Part shown: piece after piece, positions 27,675-37,898 of the stretch
Numbering within the stretch: the stretch's first letter is position 1
How the letters are laid out: each line of letters starts with the position of its first letter
Assembly (NCBI RefSeq): GCF_004458765.1
Contig: NZ_SPJX01000267.1
Location: 14,957-78,956, forward strand
DNA from: Microvirga pakistanensis
Lineage (GTDB): Bacteria > Pseudomonadota > Alphaproteobacteria > Rhizobiales > Beijerinckiaceae
Direction of reading: 5' to 3'
DNA: 64,000 nucleotides
The notes under the pieces: model-generated
The model's input: only the letters and a program-made list of their open reading frames with translations
Database searches by the model: none
Told to the model about the DNA's origin: nothing
Translations under genes and position numbers: made by a program

Positions 27675-27765
27675 AGCGCATCGTTAAGCGGGACAGCGGG
27701 TCCACCTTTCACTGACGTGGCCCGACGGGTCGCTGACGCGGCTCTCTGGGTCCGCACGATGCGCT
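27675..27765. repeat. Extended palindromic element between gmk and ddl
   Basis: The ends AGCGCATCGT and ACGATGCGCT are exact inverted repeats 91 bases apart, and the interior holds GGGTCCACCTTTC and GGGTCCGCACGAT, so it is an expanded version of the element at 14531. It touches the end of ddl. Confidence 0.6.
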
Positions 27766-28873
27766 AGACCAGCGCCAGTCCGTTGCGGCGCTCGTGGCGG
27801 GCGAAGGCATGGTCGAGCAGCACGTCCATCAGTTCCCGCTGGGGCAGGCCGCCGGCTTCCCAGAGCTTGGGATACATGCTGATGGCGGTGAAGCCGGGAA
27901 ACGTGTTCACCTCGTTGACGAAAAGATTCTCTTCCCCGCTCGGATCGACGAAAAAGTCGACGCGCGCCATGGCCTCGCAGCTCAAGGTCCTGAAGGTCTC
28001 CACGGCGAGACCCCGGATCTTGTCCGCTTGTCCGGCGGACAATTCCGCGGGAACGCGCAGGAGCGCGCCGTCCGCATCGATGTACTTCGCGTCGTAGCTG
28101 TAGAAGCCGTGGCTGCTTGCGGGCACGATCTCTCCGAGCGGCGAGGCGCGAACCTCACCTGACGCGTCCTCCAGCACCGAGCATTCGATTTCCCGGGCGC
28201 CGACGATGCTTTTTTCCACGAGCACCTTCGCGTCATAGCGCAAGGCGTTTTCGCAGGCTTTGGCGAATTCACCGGAATTGATCACGCGCGCAACGCCGAC
28301 AGAAGAGCCCATATTGGCGGGCTTGATGAACAGGTCGCCGCTGCCGAGCGCATCGACGGCGGAGCGATAATCCATGGGATTGCGTCGTGTGACGGTCACG
28401 AACGGAACGATGGGAAGGCCGGCGTCCCGCAGCAGGCGCTTGGCCACGTCCTTGTCCATGCCGGCGGCCGAGCCCATCACGCCGGACCCCACGAAGGGCA
28501 CATTGGCGAGCTGCAGGAAACCCTGAACGGTGCCGTCCTCTCCGTTTGGGCCATGCAGAACCGGAACGACGGCATCGAGATGCAGAGGGCCGGAGGAAGA
28601 CTTGCCGTCGAGGACGATCATGGCGCCGTTGCCGCCGGGCAGCAGCGACACTTGAGGAGCGCCTGCCGGAATTTCCAGGGATGGCGCGCCCGTTCCCGCG
28701 CCATTGCCGTTGTCGCACAGGAGCCAGCGCCCGTCCCGGCCGATGCCGATCAGAACGATGTGGTAGCGCTCCGGGTCGAGAGCGCGCAGGACATTGGCGG
28801 CGGAGAGCTTCGAGACCTCATGCTCGGCGGAGCGGCCCCCGAAGAGGAGTCCGATCGTCTTGCGCTGCTGCAT
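27764..28873 (-). CDS. ddl: D-alanine--D-alanine ligase
   Basis: The 369-residue ATP-grasp enzyme joins two D-alanines for peptidoglycan precursors. It opens with KTIGLLFGGRSAEHEVSKLSA, contains the first family signature HGPNGEDGTVQGFL near residue 109, and later ARVDFFVDP and FVNEVNTFPGFTAISMYPKL, the metal and product site. The length fits the DdlA/VanA-like long class with the omega loop. It is convergent with gmk and upstream of nothing cotranscribed on this strand. Confidence 0.95.
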   Translation of the reverse strand: MQQRKTIGLLFGGRSAEHEVSKLSAANVLRALDPERYHIVLIGIGRDGRWLLCDNGNGAGTGAPSLEIPAGAPQVSLLPGGNGAMIVLDGKSSSGPLHLDAVVPVLHGPNGEDGTVQGFLQLANVPFVGSGVMGSAAGMDKDVAKRLLRDAGLPIVPFVTVTRRNPMDYRSAVDALGSGDLFIKPANMGSSVGVARVINSGEFAKACENALRYDAKVLVEKSIVGAREIECSVLEDASGEVRASPLGEIVPASSHGFYSYDAKYIDADGALLRVPAELSAGQADKIRGLAVETFRTLSCEAMARVDFFVDPSGEENLFVNEVNTFPGFTAISMYPKLWEAGGLPQRELMDVLLDHAFARHERRNGLALV

Positions 28874-28960
28874 CCCGCACGTCTCCCGTCTCAGCCCACA
28901 TCCGATGCATCATCGGTGCGGCGAGGTTAAGGTTTCCTGAAGAAGCGCGGCGAGGAACCG

Positions 28961-29812
28961 TCAGCGCCGTAGCGCGTCGAAGGCATTGGCCAGCGCCACA
29001 TAGCCCTCCACCGGCACGTTTTCGGCGCGGATCGTTTCCTCCAGGCCCGCAGCCGCGATGATGGCGGACGGGTTGGGCGTGATCGCCTTCAGGCTCTGGC
29101 GCAGCATCTTGCGGCGCTGCCCGAAGGCTGCCCGGGTCACCGCCTCCAGCGCTCCGATGCGGCAGGGCAGCGGGGAAGGCTTCGGTGTGAGATGAACGAT
29201 GCTCGAGGTGATCTTCGGTGGCGGCACGAAGGCCGAGGGCGGCACGTCGAAGAGGATCCGCGCATCGGTACGCCAGCCGCACAGGACGCCAAGACGGCCG
29301 TAATCCTTTGGATCCTCCTCCGTCGCCACGATGCGCTCGGCCACCTCACGCTGGAACATGAGGGTGAGCGAGGACCACCACGGCGGCCAGGCCTCGCCCG
29401 TCAGCCAGCCGGTCAGAAGCGCCGTTCCGACATTGTAGGGAAGGTTGGAAATGATACGCACCAAGCCGTCGCCGACCATGGGACGCGGATCGAGTTCCAG
29501 CGCGTCGGCCTCGATCACGTCCAGGCGCCCCGGGTAGTAATCGGCGATCTCGGCCAGGGCGGGCAGGCAGCGGCTGTCGCGCTCGATGGCGATGACCTTT
29601 TTCGCGCCGGCCGCCAGAATGGCGCGGGTGAGGCCGCCTGGCCCGGGGCCCACCTCGATGACGGTGGTATCCTCCAGCGGGCCTGCCGAGCGGGCGATGC
29701 GGCTCGTGAGGTTGAGATCGAACAGGAAGTTCTGGCCCAGCGACTTCTTGGCCATGAGCCCGTGGCTCCGGACGACCTCGCGCAAGGGGGGAAGATTGTC
29801 GATCTGGCTCAT
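28961..29812 (-). CDS. rsmA: 16S rRNA dimethyladenosine transferase
   Basis: The 283-residue enzyme (KsgA) dimethylates two adjacent adenines of 16S rRNA helix 45, a late check in small-subunit assembly. Motifs seen are [14 protein letters not shown] motif [14 protein letters not shown] near residue 52, and the catalytic [13 protein letters not shown] near residue 120. Its ATG overlaps the pdxA stop by four bases (ATGA), so the pair is translationally coupled. Confidence 0.95.
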   Translation of the reverse strand: MSQIDNLPPLREVVRSHGLMAKKSLGQNFLFDLNLTSRIARSAGPLEDTTVIEVGPGPGGLTRAILAAGAKKVIAIERDSRCLPALAEIADYYPGRLDVIEADALELDPRPMVGDGLVRIISNLPYNVGTALLTGWLTGEAWPPWWSSLTLMFQREVAERIVATEEDPKDYGRLGVLCGWRTDARILFDVPPSAFVPPPKITSSIVHLTPKPSPLPCRIGALEAVTRAAFGQRRKMLRQSLKAITPNPSAIIAAAGLEETIRAENVPVEGYVALANAFDALRR

Positions 29813-30825
29813 GACGCGTGGGCTCCCGCGCCGAGCCGCGCCGCCAGTTTGATGGCGGCCATGAGGCTGTCGGGGCGTGCGATACCCTTGCCCGCGATAT
29901 CGAAGGCTGTCCCATGGTCCGGCGAGGTGCGCACGAACGGCAGGCCGAGCGTCACATTCACCGCCTCGTCGAAGGCGATGGTCTTGATCGGGATCAGCGC
30001 CTGATCGTGATACATGGCCAAGGCCGCGTCATAGCCCTTCCGGGCCCGGGCGTGGAACATGGTGTCGGCGGGAAGCGGACCGGACACGGCGATGCCCTCC
30101 TGCCGAAGGGCCGCGACGGCAGGCAGGATGATGTCCTGGTCTTCGGCCCCCATCGCGCCGCTCTCCCCCGCATGGGGGTTGAGGCCCGCAAGCGCAAGGC
30201 GCGGATCGGCAAGGCCGAAGCGTTCCTTCAGTTCCCGCGCCACGATGCGCCCCGTGAGCACGATCAGCTCTGTCGTCAGGGCCGCAGGGACGGACGCGAG
30301 GGGAATATGCACGGTCACCGGCACCACGGCGAGCCCTTCGCTCCAGAGCATCATCACCGGATGATAGGCGGTTCCGTCCCGGCCCGCGAGAGCCGCCAGG
30401 AACTCCGTATGGCCAGGATGCCGGAACCCGGCGTCGTAGAGCACGTGCTTGGCAATCGGATTGGTGACGACGGCGCTGGCCGCGCCGCTGCGGACGAGCC
30501 GCACGGCGGTCTCGATGGATTCGATCACCGCAGGGGCTGAGGCCGTGTCCGGCTTGCCAGGCTCGGCGGATACTCTTGCCTTCAGGGGAAGGACCGGAAG
30601 GGCGTGCGCAAAGGTGGCGGCAATCCGTGAGGGAGCGACCTGGCTGATCGGCACCGTCCAAGCCAAGGCCTTCGCCACCCGCTCCAAGTGGGCGGGATCC
30701 GCCAGAACGGCGAAGGGCGGCAGAGCCTTCTGCTCGCGGAGGAGCCAGGCCCGAAGGGTCAGTTCGGGTCCGATGCCGGCGGGATCGCCCTGGGTCAGCA
30801 GGAGAGGGCGCTCGAGGCCCGTCAC
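29809..30825 (-). CDS. pdxA: 4-hydroxythreonine-4-phosphate dehydrogenase
   Basis: The 338-residue enzyme works in pyridoxal phosphate synthesis. Family motifs are [14 protein letters not shown] at the start, [23 protein letters not shown] in the middle, GLNPHAGE, and [12 protein letters not shown] with metal-binding histidines. I place the start at GTG 30825, where similarity begins and where GTGA overlaps the lptD stop by four bases; the longer frame is only the shadow of the lptD end. Many Hyphomicrobiales have a SurA-like gene between lptD and pdxA; none is here. Confidence 0.93.
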   Translation of the reverse strand: MTGLERPLLLTQGDPAGIGPELTLRAWLLREQKALPPFAVLADPAHLERVAKALAWTVPISQVAPSRIAATFAHALPVLPLKARVSAEPGKPDTASAPAVIESIETAVRLVRSGAASAVVTNPIAKHVLYDAGFRHPGHTEFLAALAGRDGTAYHPVMMLWSEGLAVVPVTVHIPLASVPAALTTELIVLTGRIVARELKERFGLADPRLALAGLNPHAGESGAMGAEDQDIILPAVAALRQEGIAVSGPLPADTMFHARARKGYDAALAMYHDQALIPIKTIAFDEAVNVTLGLPFVRTSPDHGTAFDIAGKGIARPDSLMAAIKLAARLGAGAHAS

Positions 30826-33332
30826 TCGTCCGCGATGCCTTCTTCTGAAGAATCGCCGTCGATGCGCTGGGTGACGGAGGCCGCGCCGAGCGTCCGCAGC
30901 TCGAGGCTCAGCATTACCGTGTGGTTGCGCTCCCGCTCGCCCGAACTGGTGGTGAGGGTGCGTGGCCTCATGACGTATCGCACGGAGAAAGTCGTGCACT
31001 CGTCGATATAGCCCACGCCCAGGGACATGGAGCTCACATAGGCGCGCTCCAGGGATTGATCGGGGTCGATTTCACGCTGCAGCAAGTACCGGTCGAGGTC
31101 GACGAGCACCGAGCCCGAGATGTGCCAGTTCGGGGTCAGGTTCCAGGTTGCCGAACCCAGCAGGCCCTCGCGGCGGCGGGTGAAGCCGATGTCGGGCTGG
31201 GCGTCATAGCGGGCGTAGGTCAACGAGGTCGACAGCGGCAGGTAGGGGTTGAAGCTCGCGCGGACGCTCGCTTCGATCCTGTTGACGTTGAAGTCCTCCT
31301 CATCGAACCGAGCGCGGGTCACGAAGGAGAAGTTCCTGTTCGGAGCGAGCTGCACGCGGCCGACGTAATCCGAGGCCCGGGATTCCAGGCCGGAATCGAG
31401 GCCGACATTGGCGAGATCGCCCTGACGGAACGAGTTGCGGCCGGCGACCTGGTAGGATTGGCCGAAGAGGGCGTTGGCGTAGAAATTGTCGGCGCCCGTG
31501 ACCGTGTACTGGATGCCGACATTGGCGCGAACGCCGCCTTCCGCGCGGTCGTAGCCGGAGAACTTGTCCCAGTCGAACAGGGAAGTGTCGTCGAAGATCA
31601 GGCTCTGCGCATCCTCATTGGGAAGATTGCCGATCCTGGTCTCGTTGGGACGGGCGATGATCTGAGCGATCGGTTCGATGACCTGACGCCCCGAGGTGCC
31701 GAGGTCGGCGACGAACGGATAGCGGTATTCGAGGCCCACGGCCGGGATTGCCCGGAAGAGATAGCTGTCGTCCCCGGTGATATAGTTGCCGAGATTGGCG
31801 TTCTGGTAGCCGTCGAGGTCGGGCGCGATCCAGAAATTGTCGGCCCGAAGATAGGCGAACGGCGTCCAGACCTGGCCGGCGGGGTCGATGAACTCGCGCC
31901 GCCACGAGGCGGTCACCGAGGCGCGGGACATGGAGCCGCTGGTGCCGCGCACGAGGCAATCCTCCGGATCGAAGATCCGGCAGGTCTGGTAGATGCTGTA
32001 GGTTGTCCGATTCGCGCTCGACAGTGGCTCGAACTGGGCCGCCTCGCGGGTGAGGCTGGTCACGTTCACGTCGAGGGCGAACTCGCCGCCGATCGTCGAG
32101 GGCGTGATGCGCTTGTTGTAGTCGAGAACCGGGTGAACGACCGGCTGCTGCTTCTGCCAGTCGCGCGTGGACAGGCCCTGGAAGTAGTAGCCGCGCAGGT
32201 CGAAGAACGAGCGGTCGCCCTGGCCCTGGAGGTAGAGGGTCGAGACTGCCTCCTTCAGGTAAAGCGAGCTGAGGCTCTCGTTACGGATGCTGTAGTTCTC
32301 CAGGAACCACTTGTCCGACACGAGAGTGATGTCCCAGCCCCATTTCCAGCGCTCATTCAGGTGGAACTGGCCGGCTGTTTCCAGCGAGCCGCGCCAGTCC
32401 CGGTCCCCGGCACCGCGCGGGCTGGGCAGGAACGCATCCGGATCGAGCTGCGAGATGCCGGCCACGCGGATGTTGTAGGAGCCGGTCTCCAGGCGGTGGC
32501 GCCACTCGACCTCGCCCAGGACGCCCTGGCGGGTCAGGAAGGTGGGGGCGACCGTCAGATCGTAGTTCGGGGCGATGGCCCAGAAGAACGGGATCTGAAC
32601 GCCGAAACCCAGGGTGTTGGACGCCACGTAGCGGGGGGCCAGGAAACCGGTCTTGCGCTTGACGGTGGGGTCCGGTGTCCAGAAATACGGCAGATAGGCC
32701 ACCGGGAGGCCGAGGATCTCGAGGGTCGCATCCTCGTAATAGATCGTCTGCTCGCTGTTGTTGTGGATGATCTTGGCGGCCTTGACCTGCCACAGGGGCG
32801 GGCGTTCCGGATGCTCCTTGCAGGGTTCGCAGGCCGTATAGGTGCCGCGCTCGAACGTGGTCGTCTCGCCGGCCGCCCGTTCGGCGCGGGGCGAGGAGAA
32901 CCGGGTCGTGAGCGGGCGGCCGTCCTCGACCGTGGTCTGCACGACCCTCAAGGAATCGATGAAGCCGTTCTTGAAGTCGTCCGTGAGCTCGAAGCGGTCG
33001 CCCGTGACGACGGCGCCGGTGGCATCGGTCAGGCGGGCATTGCCCTCGGCATAGACGCGGCCGGTGTTGCGGTCGTAGGTGACCCGGTCGGCCTGGAGCG
33101 TCCGACCCTGGTAATTCATCTGAACGTCGCCGGCGGCGGCAATCGTGTTCTTATCGTTGTCGTAGATGATTTCCTTCGCATCCACCAGCAGGCGGTCCCC
33201 CTGGGGATTCGACTGCAGGCGCGCGCTGAGACTCTCGTTGAGCGTCTGAGCAAGCGAAGGCGCTGACCCAACGGCACAGAAAAGCGCCGTTGCGACCGCA
33301 GAGGTTGCGATCGTTGTCTTCAGCCGCTGCAT
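30822..33332 (-). CDS. lptD: LPS-assembly protein LptD
   Basis: The 836-residue outer-membrane protein inserts lipopolysaccharide into the outer leaflet, together with LptE. It has a signal peptide ending near SLAQ, an N-terminal OstA/LptD jellyroll ([22 protein letters not shown]), and a long C-terminal beta-barrel with [25 protein letters not shown]. Cysteines CEPC near residue 175 and CRIFDPEDC later may form disulfides. The ATG at 33332 has a GAGGAG site; a GTG six bases earlier is less likely. It is followed by pdxA with overlap. Confidence 0.94.
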   Translation of the reverse strand: MQRLKTTIATSAVATALFCAVGSAPSLAQTLNESLSARLQSNPQGDRLLVDAKEIIYDNDKNTIAAAGDVQMNYQGRTLQADRVTYDRNTGRVYAEGNARLTDATGAVVTGDRFELTDDFKNGFIDSLRVVQTTVEDGRPLTTRFSSPRAERAAGETTTFERGTYTACEPCKEHPERPPLWQVKAAKIIHNNSEQTIYYEDATLEILGLPVAYLPYFWTPDPTVKRKTGFLAPRYVASNTLGFGVQIPFFWAIAPNYDLTVAPTFLTRQGVLGEVEWRHRLETGSYNIRVAGISQLDPDAFLPSPRGAGDRDWRGSLETAGQFHLNERWKWGWDITLVSDKWFLENYSIRNESLSSLYLKEAVSTLYLQGQGDRSFFDLRGYYFQGLSTRDWQKQQPVVHPVLDYNKRITPSTIGGEFALDVNVTSLTREAAQFEPLSSANRTTYSIYQTCRIFDPEDCLVRGTSGSMSRASVTASWRREFIDPAGQVWTPFAYLRADNFWIAPDLDGYQNANLGNYITGDDSYLFRAIPAVGLEYRYPFVADLGTSGRQVIEPIAQIIARPNETRIGNLPNEDAQSLIFDDTSLFDWDKFSGYDRAEGGVRANVGIQYTVTGADNFYANALFGQSYQVAGRNSFRQGDLANVGLDSGLESRASDYVGRVQLAPNRNFSFVTRARFDEEDFNVNRIEASVRASFNPYLPLSTSLTYARYDAQPDIGFTRRREGLLGSATWNLTPNWHISGSVLVDLDRYLLQREIDPDQSLERAYVSSMSLGVGYIDECTTFSVRYVMRPRTLTTSSGERERNHTVMLSLELRTLGAASVTQRIDGDSSEEGIADE

Positions 33333-33369
33333 CCCCACTCCTCAACCTACGTCTTGTCTGAGGACGGGC

Positions 33370-34455
33370 TCAGCCATCCTCTTGGTGTAATAATGCCAAG
33401 GTTCCTAAAAGACTGCCTACAACGGCAGGGAACCAAGCCGCAACAATCGAGCTGATGATTCCGGAGGCTCCAAGCTCCGCCATTAGCTCCGTGGCGACAT
33501 AAAGCATGAACCCGGCGGCAACGCCACCCAGAACCATCATTGCTACACCGCCAAATCGAAAGAATCTTAACGATACCGATGCGGCCACGAACACCATGGC
33601 GATGAAGAGCAGAGGGCGGGCCAGGAGCAGGTCGTAGTGGAGCCTGTAGGCGGTGGTGTTGATGGCTGCCCGTTCCATGCGCTGGATGGTCTCAGGGAGG
33701 TCCCAGAACGGCACGGAATCAGGGGCGATGAAGCTCTGTCGCAGCTGAGATGGCTGCAGGTGGGAGGCGATCAGGTACTGCTCGTGATTCTGCGGCTCTT
33801 CTGTTGCCGAAAGGACACGGGCGTTCCTCAACTCCCAGAAACCCTCGTGGAGCGTCGCCTCCCTCGCCTCGATGCGATGGGTGAAGCCTCCATCCAGGTC
33901 GAACGTGTAGACCGTCACGCCGACCAGGGTCGCCGCGTCCGTGCGCGATCCGTCCGCCCGGAAGATGGCGTGTCCGTCCTGGCTTTTTTGCCGCAGCCAG
34001 ATGATTTTGCCCGAGGCCTGGGTGGTGCGTGAGAAAATTCGGGTCTCGAGGGCTGCCGCCTGCTGCTTCAGGCTGGCCGAGAGCGGGTTGTAGACAGTCA
34101 CCGACCCGATTCCGATGAGCAGCGCCACAAGCAGGCCCGGCTGCAGGAACTGCCAGGCCGAGATGCCGGCTGCGCGCGCCACCACCAGTTCCAGCTTGCG
34201 GCTGAGCTGCAGGAGCGCGGCCATGCTGCCGAAGAGCACCGCGAAGGGCATGACCTGCTCGGCGATGGCCGGCGTGCGGAACAGGGTGAGCCGTGCGATG
34301 AGCCCCGGTGTGGCGTTCTGGGCGTCGCCCGCCCGGCGCATGAGTTCGACGAAGTCGATGGTGTAGACGAGGGCGAACACCGTGGCGAAGACGATGAAGA
34401 TCGTCTTGATGAACTGGCGCGCAAAATAGAATCCGAGCGTCCGGCCGATCAGCAT
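33370..34455 (-). CDS. lptG: LPS export permease LptG
   Basis: The 361-residue inner-membrane protein is one half of the LptFG permease that, with LptB ATPase, drives LPS toward LptC and LptA. It opens MLIGRTLGFYFARQFIKTIFIVF with the first membrane helix, has further helices at about 60-75 and 95-115, a periplasmic beta-jellyroll, and three C-terminal helices. The start follows the lptF stop by two bases. YjgP/YjgQ family membership is clear. Confidence 0.93.
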   Translation of the reverse strand: MLIGRTLGFYFARQFIKTIFIVFATVFALVYTIDFVELMRRAGDAQNATPGLIARLTLFRTPAIAEQVMPFAVLFGSMAALLQLSRKLELVVARAAGISAWQFLQPGLLVALLIGIGSVTVYNPLSASLKQQAAALETRIFSRTTQASGKIIWLRQKSQDGHAIFRADGSRTDAATLVGVTVYTFDLDGGFTHRIEAREATLHEGFWELRNARVLSATEEPQNHEQYLIASHLQPSQLRQSFIAPDSVPFWDLPETIQRMERAAINTTAYRLHYDLLLARPLLFIAMVFVAASVSLRFFRFGGVAMMVLGGVAAGFMLYVATELMAELGASGIISSIVAAWFPAVVGSLLGTLALLHQEDG

Positions 34456-34457
34456 GC

Positions 34458-35618
34458 TCAGACCCCTTGGGTCGCCGCATTCCGCGACGGACGTGAGCCG
34501 CGCAGAACGGACCGGATCCTGGCGGAGAGGGCGCGCATTCTCGCTCCCTGGAATATCAGCAACAGGCAAAGCAAAATCGCCCCCAGAGGAATCCCATAGA
34601 TCGCCACGACGGCCGCTGGCGACCGGACCACGGCGCTCGATGCGGCAAATCCCATAACCCTGAGCAGGACGATCGCCGTGATGGCCGTCGCGATGGCCAG
34701 GCCACGCCCCTGTCGGGTGGTCCGGGCCTCTCCCAGGGCGGCGAATGCCACCATCATCATCGACAGCGGGTAGAGCCAGGCCGAAAGCCGGTCGTGAAGC
34801 TCCGCCCGGAAGCGGCCCGTCTGCGCCTTGTAGAGAGGATCCGTCTCGTCGGGGAAGAGGAGCTGGGTGGTGCTGCGCTCGCGCGGCTTGTAGACCACGT
34901 CGCCGCCTTCCTGGTTGAACGCCGCGAGATCCACCGCGTAGCGCTCGAACGCCACGATGGAGGAATCCCGGCTCTTCGGGTCCTTGCGCTGCACGCTGCC
35001 CTTCTCAAGCACGAGATAGGCCTGCCCGTTCTGTTCGACGGTCTGGCCGCGCTCGGCGAGATAAACGATGGGCTTGGTCTTGTCCCGCTGGTCCTCCATA
35101 AAGATGCCGAGCAGCGCATCGCCCGACTTCTCGCGGTAGTGGAACGTGATACCGTTTTCCAGGGAAATGAACTGCCCTTCCTTGGCCATGCTCGCGACGA
35201 AGTCCGCTCGGATCCGCGTGAACAGCAGCCTGAGCTCCTGAAGGCTCGCGGGCATGAGGTAGAGGGAGATCATCCCTACGATCAGGCTGATGAAAACGGC
35301 AAGCGCCAGGAAAGGGCGCAGAAGACGCTGCGGGGCCATCCCTCCTGCGCTCATGACGATGAGCTCGGAATCGCCGTTCAGCTTGTTCAGGGTGTAGATC
35401 GTCGCCATGAACAGGGCCACTGGCGCGATGACGCTGATGAGCGCCGGAAGCGACAGGCCGGTGACCGTCAGGAAGATGAACAGGGTCTGGCCCTTGCCGG
35501 TCAGAAGATCGAGCTCGCGCAGGGCCTGCGTGATCCAGATGACGCCCGTCAGGGCGATCAGGCACGCGGCAAAGGCGCCGAATGCGATTTTCAGGATGTA
35601 GCGTTCGAGAAGCGTCAT
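34458..35618 (-). CDS. lptF: LPS export permease LptF
   Basis: The 386-residue partner of LptG has the same layout: [16 protein letters not shown] with helix 1, [17 protein letters not shown] coupling segment near residues 79-95, a periplasmic domain, and three C-terminal helices. It is the first gene of an lptF-lptG-lptD-pdxA-rsmA transcript, as spacing is two bases, 37 bases, then two four-base overlaps. It is divergent from pepA. Confidence 0.93.
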   Translation of the reverse strand: MTLLERYILKIAFGAFAACLIALTGVIWITQALRELDLLTGKGQTLFIFLTVTGLSLPALISVIAPVALFMATIYTLNKLNGDSELIVMSAGGMAPQRLLRPFLALAVFISLIVGMISLYLMPASLQELRLLFTRIRADFVASMAKEGQFISLENGITFHYREKSGDALLGIFMEDQRDKTKPIVYLAERGQTVEQNGQAYLVLEKGSVQRKDPKSRDSSIVAFERYAVDLAAFNQEGGDVVYKPRERSTTQLLFPDETDPLYKAQTGRFRAELHDRLSAWLYPLSMMMVAFAALGEARTTRQGRGLAIATAITAIVLLRVMGFAASSAVVRSPAAVVAIYGIPLGAILLCLLLIFQGARMRALSARIRSVLRGSRPSRNAATQGV

Positions 35619-35808
35619 GAAGCCCTTCAGCCCCCGGCCGGGAAGTCCCAGGGTTACCTTGTCGCTCGGTCTTAAGGCAAGACAGCCGTTTTCAACAGCC
35701 CGAGATTGCGCCTATTTCACGGCACGGCCCCGCATGCCCTATATGATGGCTTCCATCAGAGCGAGCCGCCCAAATCCGGCTCTCGTGCAGGCAAGACAAG
35801 AGGGTTTC

Positions 35809-37299
35809 ATGGCCGACAGCTTCAAGATCGACTTCCAGCCGCACGGCAAGGTCGAATCCGGCGATCTCATCGTTTTCGTCGGAGACAATCTCAAGCCCAC
35901 GCCGGCGGTTGCCAAGCAGATCGGCTCCAAGGCTGTCGATCTCATCGCCAAGGCCGCCGCGGCCGAGACGTTCAAGGGCAAGCCCAAATCCGCCATGACC
36001 ATCGTCCTGCCGAACGGCCTCTCCGTGGACCGGCTGATCGTCATCGGCGTCGGGGGCGAGAAGGACAGGGCGGACGCCGATTTCGTCCAGCTCGGCGGCC
36101 TGATTTCCGGAAAGACCAACGGAAGGACCGCGACTGCCATGCTCGACCTGCCTGGGATCGATGTGCCGCCCGAAGCGGTCGCCGACATCGCCCTGGGGGC
36201 CCAGCTGCGCCGCTACAGCTTCGACCGCTACAAGACGAAGAAGGACGAGAACGGGCAGAAGGGCGCCACCCGGCTCGTCCTGAGCGTGGCCGACCCGGCC
36301 GCCGTCAAGAAGGTCTACAAGGCCCACGAGGGCGTCCTTCAGGGCATCACGCTGGCCCGCGATCTCGTCAACGAGCCGCCGAACGTGCTCGGGCCGCAGG
36401 AATTCGCCGCCCGCGCCCAGGCCCTCACCAAGCTCGGCGTCGAGGTTGAGATCCTCGACGAGAAGGCTATGAAGAAGCTCGGCATGGGCGCTCTTCTGGG
36501 TGTGGCGCAGGGCTCCGTTCGCGGGGCGCGCGTCGCCATCATGCGCTGGAACGGCGGCAAGGCCACCGACAAGCCCGTCGCCTTCATCGGCAAGGGCGTC
36601 GTGTTCGACACGGGCGGCATTTCGATCAAGCCCGCGGCCGGCATGGAGGACATGAAGGGCGACATGGCGGGCGCGGCCTGCGTCGTCGGCCTCATGCACG
36701 CGCTGGCGAGCCGCAAGGCGAAGGCCAACGTGGTCGGGGCCATCGGTCTCGTGGAGAACATGCCCGACGGGAATGCTCAGCGTCCCGGCGACATCGTCAC
36801 CACCATGTCCGGACAGACCATCGAGATCATCAACACGGACGCGGAAGGCCGTCTCGTTCTGGCCGACGTGCTCTGGTACGTGCAGGACCGCTTCAAGCCG
36901 AAGTTCATGATCGACCTCGCGACCCTCACCGGCGCGATTCTCGTGGCGCTCGCTCAGGAATATGCGGGTCTGTTCTCGAACAGCGATGAGCTCGCCGAGC
37001 GCCTCACGGCAGCCGGAAAGGCCACAGGCGAGCGCGTGTGGCGCATGCCCATCGGACCGGAATTCGACAAGATGATCGAATCGAAGTTCGCCGACATGAA
37101 GAACACCGGCGGGCGATTCGGCGGCTCCAGCACGGCGGCGGCCCTGCTCCAGCGCTTCGTCAACGACGTGCCCTGGGCCCATCTGGACATCGCCGGCACG
37201 GCCATGGGCTCGCCCCAGACCGAGATCAGCCGGGGCTGGGCCTCCGGCTGGGGCGTGCGCCTCCTCGACCGTCTCGTGCGCGATCATTACGAGGCCTGA
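35809..37299 (+). CDS. pepA: Leucyl aminopeptidase (M17)
   Basis: The 496-residue cytosolic metallopeptidase removes N-terminal residues from peptides. Metal and catalytic motifs are [15 protein letters not shown] near residue 263, [12 protein letters not shown], and the signature [16 protein letters not shown] near residue 343. I start at the ATG at 35809, 64 codons inside the longest frame, because the upstream part lies in the lptF-pepA intergenic region and is unlike the family. Divergent from lptF and followed by holC. Confidence 0.95.
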   Translation: MADSFKIDFQPHGKVESGDLIVFVGDNLKPTPAVAKQIGSKAVDLIAKAAAAETFKGKPKSAMTIVLPNGLSVDRLIVIGVGGEKDRADADFVQLGGLISGKTNGRTATAMLDLPGIDVPPEAVADIALGAQLRRYSFDRYKTKKDENGQKGATRLVLSVADPAAVKKVYKAHEGVLQGITLARDLVNEPPNVLGPQEFAARAQALTKLGVEVEILDEKAMKKLGMGALLGVAQGSVRGARVAIMRWNGGKATDKPVAFIGKGVVFDTGGISIKPAAGMEDMKGDMAGAACVVGLMHALASRKAKANVVGAIGLVENMPDGNAQRPGDIVTTMSGQTIEIINTDAEGRLVLADVLWYVQDRFKPKFMIDLATLTGAILVALAQEYAGLFSNSDELAERLTAAGKATGERVWRMPIGPEFDKMIESKFADMKNTGGRFGGSSTAAALLQRFVNDVPWAHLDIAGTAMGSPQTEISRGWASGWGVRLLDRLVRDHYEA

Positions 37300-37361
37300 A
37301 GGTGGACAGGGGCCTCGCCTTGTCCGTAACCATTTCAATCTGCGACGGAATGTAGACGCCG

Positions 37362-37814
37362 ATGGCCGAGGTCCTCTTCTATCACCTTCAGAACCAGCCG
37401 CTCGAAGCGGTTCTGCCCACGCTCCTGCAGAAGACGCTGGAGCGTGGCTGGCGCGCGGTCGTGCAGGTGTCGACCGAGGAGCGCATGGCTGCGCTCGACG
37501 ATCATCTCTGGACCTTCTCCGACGAGAGCTTCCTGCCGCACGGCACGGACCGGGAGGCGCATGCGGCGGATCAGCCGATCCTGATCACCTTGAGTGGCGG
37601 CAATCCCAATGGCGCCGCCATCCGCTTCCTGGTGGAGGGGGCCGATCTGCCGGAGGATATCGCCTCGTATCAGCGTCTCGCGATCCTGTTCGACGGCAAC
37701 GACGTGCAGGCCCTTGCTCTCGCGCGTGACCAGTGGCGCGCGGTGAAGGCCGGAGGACACGATGCGACCTACTGGCAGCAGGACGATTACGGCCGCTGGC
37801 AGCGCAAGGCGTGA
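37362..37814 (+). CDS. holC: DNA polymerase III chi subunit
   Basis: The 150-residue protein matches HolC, the clamp-loader accessory that contacts single-strand binding protein: MAEVLFYHLQNQPLEAVLPTLLQKTLERGWRAVV at the N-terminus (residues 1-34), then LDDHLWTFSDESFLPHG and the late ILFDGND segment. The pepA-holC order is common in proteobacteria. It begins 62 bases after pepA. Confidence 0.93.
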   Translation: MAEVLFYHLQNQPLEAVLPTLLQKTLERGWRAVVQVSTEERMAALDDHLWTFSDESFLPHGTDREAHAADQPILITLSGGNPNGAAIRFLVEGADLPEDIASYQRLAILFDGNDVQALALARDQWRAVKAGGHDATYWQQDDYGRWQRKA

Positions 37815-37898
37815 GGCGGACACGAAGTGTTCATCCTCGCGCGGCTTGCAACCCGTCGGCCGCTCTCCAGTTTCCCGAGGGCCACAAGGATCACCGTC

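Noticed and set aside
30921-33266. 781-codon frame opposite lptD
   Set aside because: It is antisense to an intact lptD, and its composition is typical of frame shadows.
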